DNA of 8,092 nt from Solirubrobacter sp044865965 (lineage in GTDB: Bacteria; Actinomycetota; Thermoleophilia; Solirubrobacterales; Solirubrobacteraceae): positions 1 to 8,092 of the forward strand of contig JBIOTP010000429.1 in assembly GCA_044865965.1 (NCBI GenBank), given 5' to 3'. The notes beneath the pieces are model-generated. The model had not been told where the DNA came from and did not search any database. It saw nothing but the letters and a program-made list of their open reading frames with translations. Shown here in pieces: positions 6,731 through 8,092 of the stretch (position 1 is its first letter; each line of letters opens with the position of its first letter). The position numbers were made by a program, and so were the translations under genes.

Positions 6731-6741
6731 TCCGACTATCG
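6725..6741. promoter_or_regulatory. Inverted repeat across the marR stop and mutase start
   Basis: CGATA (6725-6729) and TATCG (6737-6741) are perfect 5-bp arms around a 7-nt spacer. The repeat covers the marR TAA stop, the GATAAT -10 candidate and the presumed ATC start. A 17-bp dyad in this position is the right size for a MarR dimer and would block transcription of the mutase. Confidence 0.4.
6726..6731 (+). promoter_or_regulatory. Candidate -10 hexamer GATAAT for the mutase gene
   Basis: GATAAT differs from TATAAT at one position and overlaps the marR stop codon. It ends 6 nt before ATC 6738, the same geometry as the other candidate leaderless starts. No clear -35 lies 16-18 bp upstream inside marR. 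Confidence 0.5.
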
Positions 6742-8092
6742 GCGCTCCTACTGATATCTCCGGCGGCCTCGCCGCCTGGCAGCGGCGCTACGCTGCGACG
6801 CCCGAGCGCGACACCCCGTTCACGACGCTCTCGGGCGAGCCGGTGCGGCCGCTGTACACGGAGGCCGACCTTCCGTCCTCGGAGGAGATCGGGCTGCCGG
6901 GCGAGTATCCGTTCACGCGCGGCGTGTACCCGAGCATGTACCGCGGGCGCCTGTGGACGATGCGCCAGTTCGCCGGCTTCGGCACCGCCGAGGAGACCAA
7001 CGAGCGCTTCCGTTACCTGCTCGACCACGGGCAGACCGGCCTCTCGACGGCGTTCGACATGCCGTCGCTCATGGGGCACGACTCCGACAGCCCGCGCTCG
7101 CTCGGGGAGGTCGGCCGCGAGGGCGTCGCGATCGACACCCTCGACGACATGATCACGCTGTTCGAGGGGATCGACCTCGGCGCGGTCACGGTGTCGATGA
7201 CCATCAACGCGCCGGCGGCGATCATGATGGCCTTCTACGTCGCGGCGGCCGAGCGCCAGGGCGTGCCGGCAGAGCGCCTCGGCGGCACGATCCAGGCCGA
7301 CATCCTCAAGGAGTACATCGCCCAGAAGGAGTGGTGCTTCCCGGTCGACCCGGCGATGCGGCTGCTCGGCGACCTCGTCGAGTGGTCCACGTACAACACG
7401 CCGCGCTGGCACCCGGTGTCGATCTCCGGCTACCACATCCGCGAGGCCGGCTCGACGGCCGCGCAGGAGCTCGCCTTCACCCTCAAGGACGGGCTGACCT
7501 ACGTCCAGCAGGCGGTCGACCGCGGGCTCGACGTGGACGACTTCGCGCCTCGGCTGAGCTTCTTCTTCAACGCCCACATCGACTTCTTCGAGGAGATCGC
7601 GAAGTACCGCGCCGCGCGCCGGATCTGGGCGCGCGAGCTGCGGGAGACGTTCGGCGCCAAGAACCCGCGTTCGTGGCTGATGCGCTTCCACACGCAGACC
7701 GCCGGCGTCAGCCTCACCGCCCAGCAGCCGCTCAACAACGTCGCGCGCACGGCGATAGAGGCGCTCGCCGGCGTGCTCGGCGGCACCCAGTCGCTGCACA
7801 CGAACTCCTACGACGAGGCGCTCGCGCTGCCGACCGAGGACGCGGTGCGCGTCGCGCTGCGCACGCAGCAGATCATCGCCCACGAGACCGGCGTCCCGAA
7901 CACGATCGACCCGCTCGGCGGCAGCTACTTCGTCGAGGCGCTGACCGACCGCATGGAGCGCCTCGCCTACGACTACTTCGCCAAGATCGACGAGCTCGGC
8001 GGCATGGTCGAGGCGGTCAAGGTGAACTTCCCCCAGCGCGAGATCGCCGACGCCGCGTACGAGCTGCAGACCGAGTACGACAGCCGGCAGCG
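6738..8092 (+). CDS. icmA: B12-dependent acyl-CoA mutase large subunit, isobutyryl-CoA mutase type, 3' end outside the window
   Basis: About 451 residues of a methylmalonyl-CoA mutase-family catalytic subunit (TIM barrel), with no cobalamin-binding domain before the edge. That domain is probably a separate small subunit, as in IcmA/IcmB. Landmarks: TMRQFAGFGTAEETNERF, GLSTAFDMPSLMGHDSD, GREGVAIDTLDDM, GTIQADILKEYIAQKEW, SISGYHIREAGSTA, RLSFFFNAHIDFFEEIAK, GGTQSLHTNSYDEA, IDPLGGSYFVE. Counted from ATC 6738, Phe78, Gln196 and His233 align with Tyr89, Arg207 and His244 of Propionibacterium MutB at a constant offset of 11. Phe plus Gln is the pair reported for isobutyryl-CoA mutase; Arg207 holds the methylmalonyl carboxylate, so Gln argues against that substrate. 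Likely reaction: isobutyryl-CoA to n-butyryl-CoA. No ATG, GTG or TTG lies in frame between the stop at 6558 and GTG 6843, and the latter would remove conserved sequence. ATC 6738 is therefore the best start candidate. Confidence 0.85.
   Translation, partial: MGAPTDISGGLAAWQRRYAATPERDTPFTTLSGEPVRPLYTEADLPSSEEIGLPGEYPFTRGVYPSMYRGRLWTMRQFAGFGTAEETNERFRYLLDHGQTGLSTAFDMPSLMGHDSDSPRSLGEVGREGVAIDTLDDMITLFEGIDLGAVTVSMTINAPAAIMMAFYVAAAERQGVPAERLGGTIQADILKEYIAQKEWCFPVDPAMRLLGDLVEWSTYNTPRWHPVSISGYHIREAGSTAAQELAFTLKDGLTYVQQAVDRGLDVDDFAPRLSFFFNAHIDFFEEIAKYRAARRIWARELRETFGAKNPRSWLMRFHTQTAGVSLTAQQPLNNVARTAIEALAGVLGGTQSLHTNSYDEALALPTEDAVRVALRTQQIIAHETGVPNTIDPLGGSYFVEALTDRMERLAYDYFAKIDELGGMVEAVKVNFPQREIADAAYELQTEYDSRQ

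Noticed and set aside
6843..6845. GTG 6843 as the mutase start
   Set aside because: It would remove about 35 residues that are conserved in the family before GEPVRPLYT.
1..8092. Defence, phage, CRISPR or mobile-element system
   Set aside because: All coding space is assigned to metabolic, regulatory, membrane or surface genes. No transposase, integrase, nuclease, direct-repeat array or tRNA-like structure is seen.

Overview
The window is very GC-rich, with GTG/ATG starts and almost no intergenic space. Its surface protein combines NHL repeats, an InlB-like module and an Arg-rich C-terminal module of a kind I associate with Solirubrobacterales (class Thermoleophilia: Solirubrobacter, Conexibacter and relatives). 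I infer a mesophilic soil actinobacterium of that lineage; no rRNA or other firm marker is present to prove it. Seven genes fill the window. No stretch over 60 bp lacks a gene, and I see no tRNA, rRNA, CRISPR array, IS element or phage gene.

Layout. (1) 1-2076, minus: a GNAT acetyltransferase fused to an ADP-forming acyl-CoA synthetase-like module, as in protein acetyltransferases of the Pat type, cut by the left edge. It carries an in-frame 60-bp tandem repeat. (2) 2103-2474, plus: a small four-helix CopD-like membrane protein, divergent from gene 1. (3) 2400-3341, minus: a YdcF/DUF218 protein with the C-terminal half of a NagB-like sugar-phosphate isomerase fused in front. Its tail overlaps gene 2 convergently by 75 bp. 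(4) 3362-3637, minus: a 91-aa membrane protein 20 bp upstream of gene 3, probably the same operon. (5) 3693-6188, plus: a secreted protein with about 12 NHL repeats. (6) 6218-6730, plus: a MarR-family regulator. (7) 6738 to the right edge, plus: the large subunit of a B12-dependent acyl-CoA mutase. Its active-site residues are those of isobutyryl-CoA mutase, not methylmalonyl-CoA mutase.

How they may work together. The marR-mutase pair looks functional: 7 bp separate them and an inverted repeat spans the junction, so MarR may control the mutase. The Pat-like enzyme and the mutase both belong to acyl-CoA metabolism, but they are far apart on opposite strands, so any link is inference. Genes 3 and 4 look like an envelope-related pair, and the NHL protein is exported.

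The main surprises are: no canonical start codon upstream of the conserved mutase N-terminus (a leaderless ATC start is the best candidate); a recurring arrangement of a -10-like hexamer 6-8 nt before the start codon at five genes, suggesting leaderless mRNAs; the half-NagB/YdcF fusion; and a His-to-Arg change at the phosphohistidine position of the Pat-like protein. I see nothing resembling a defence or mobile system.
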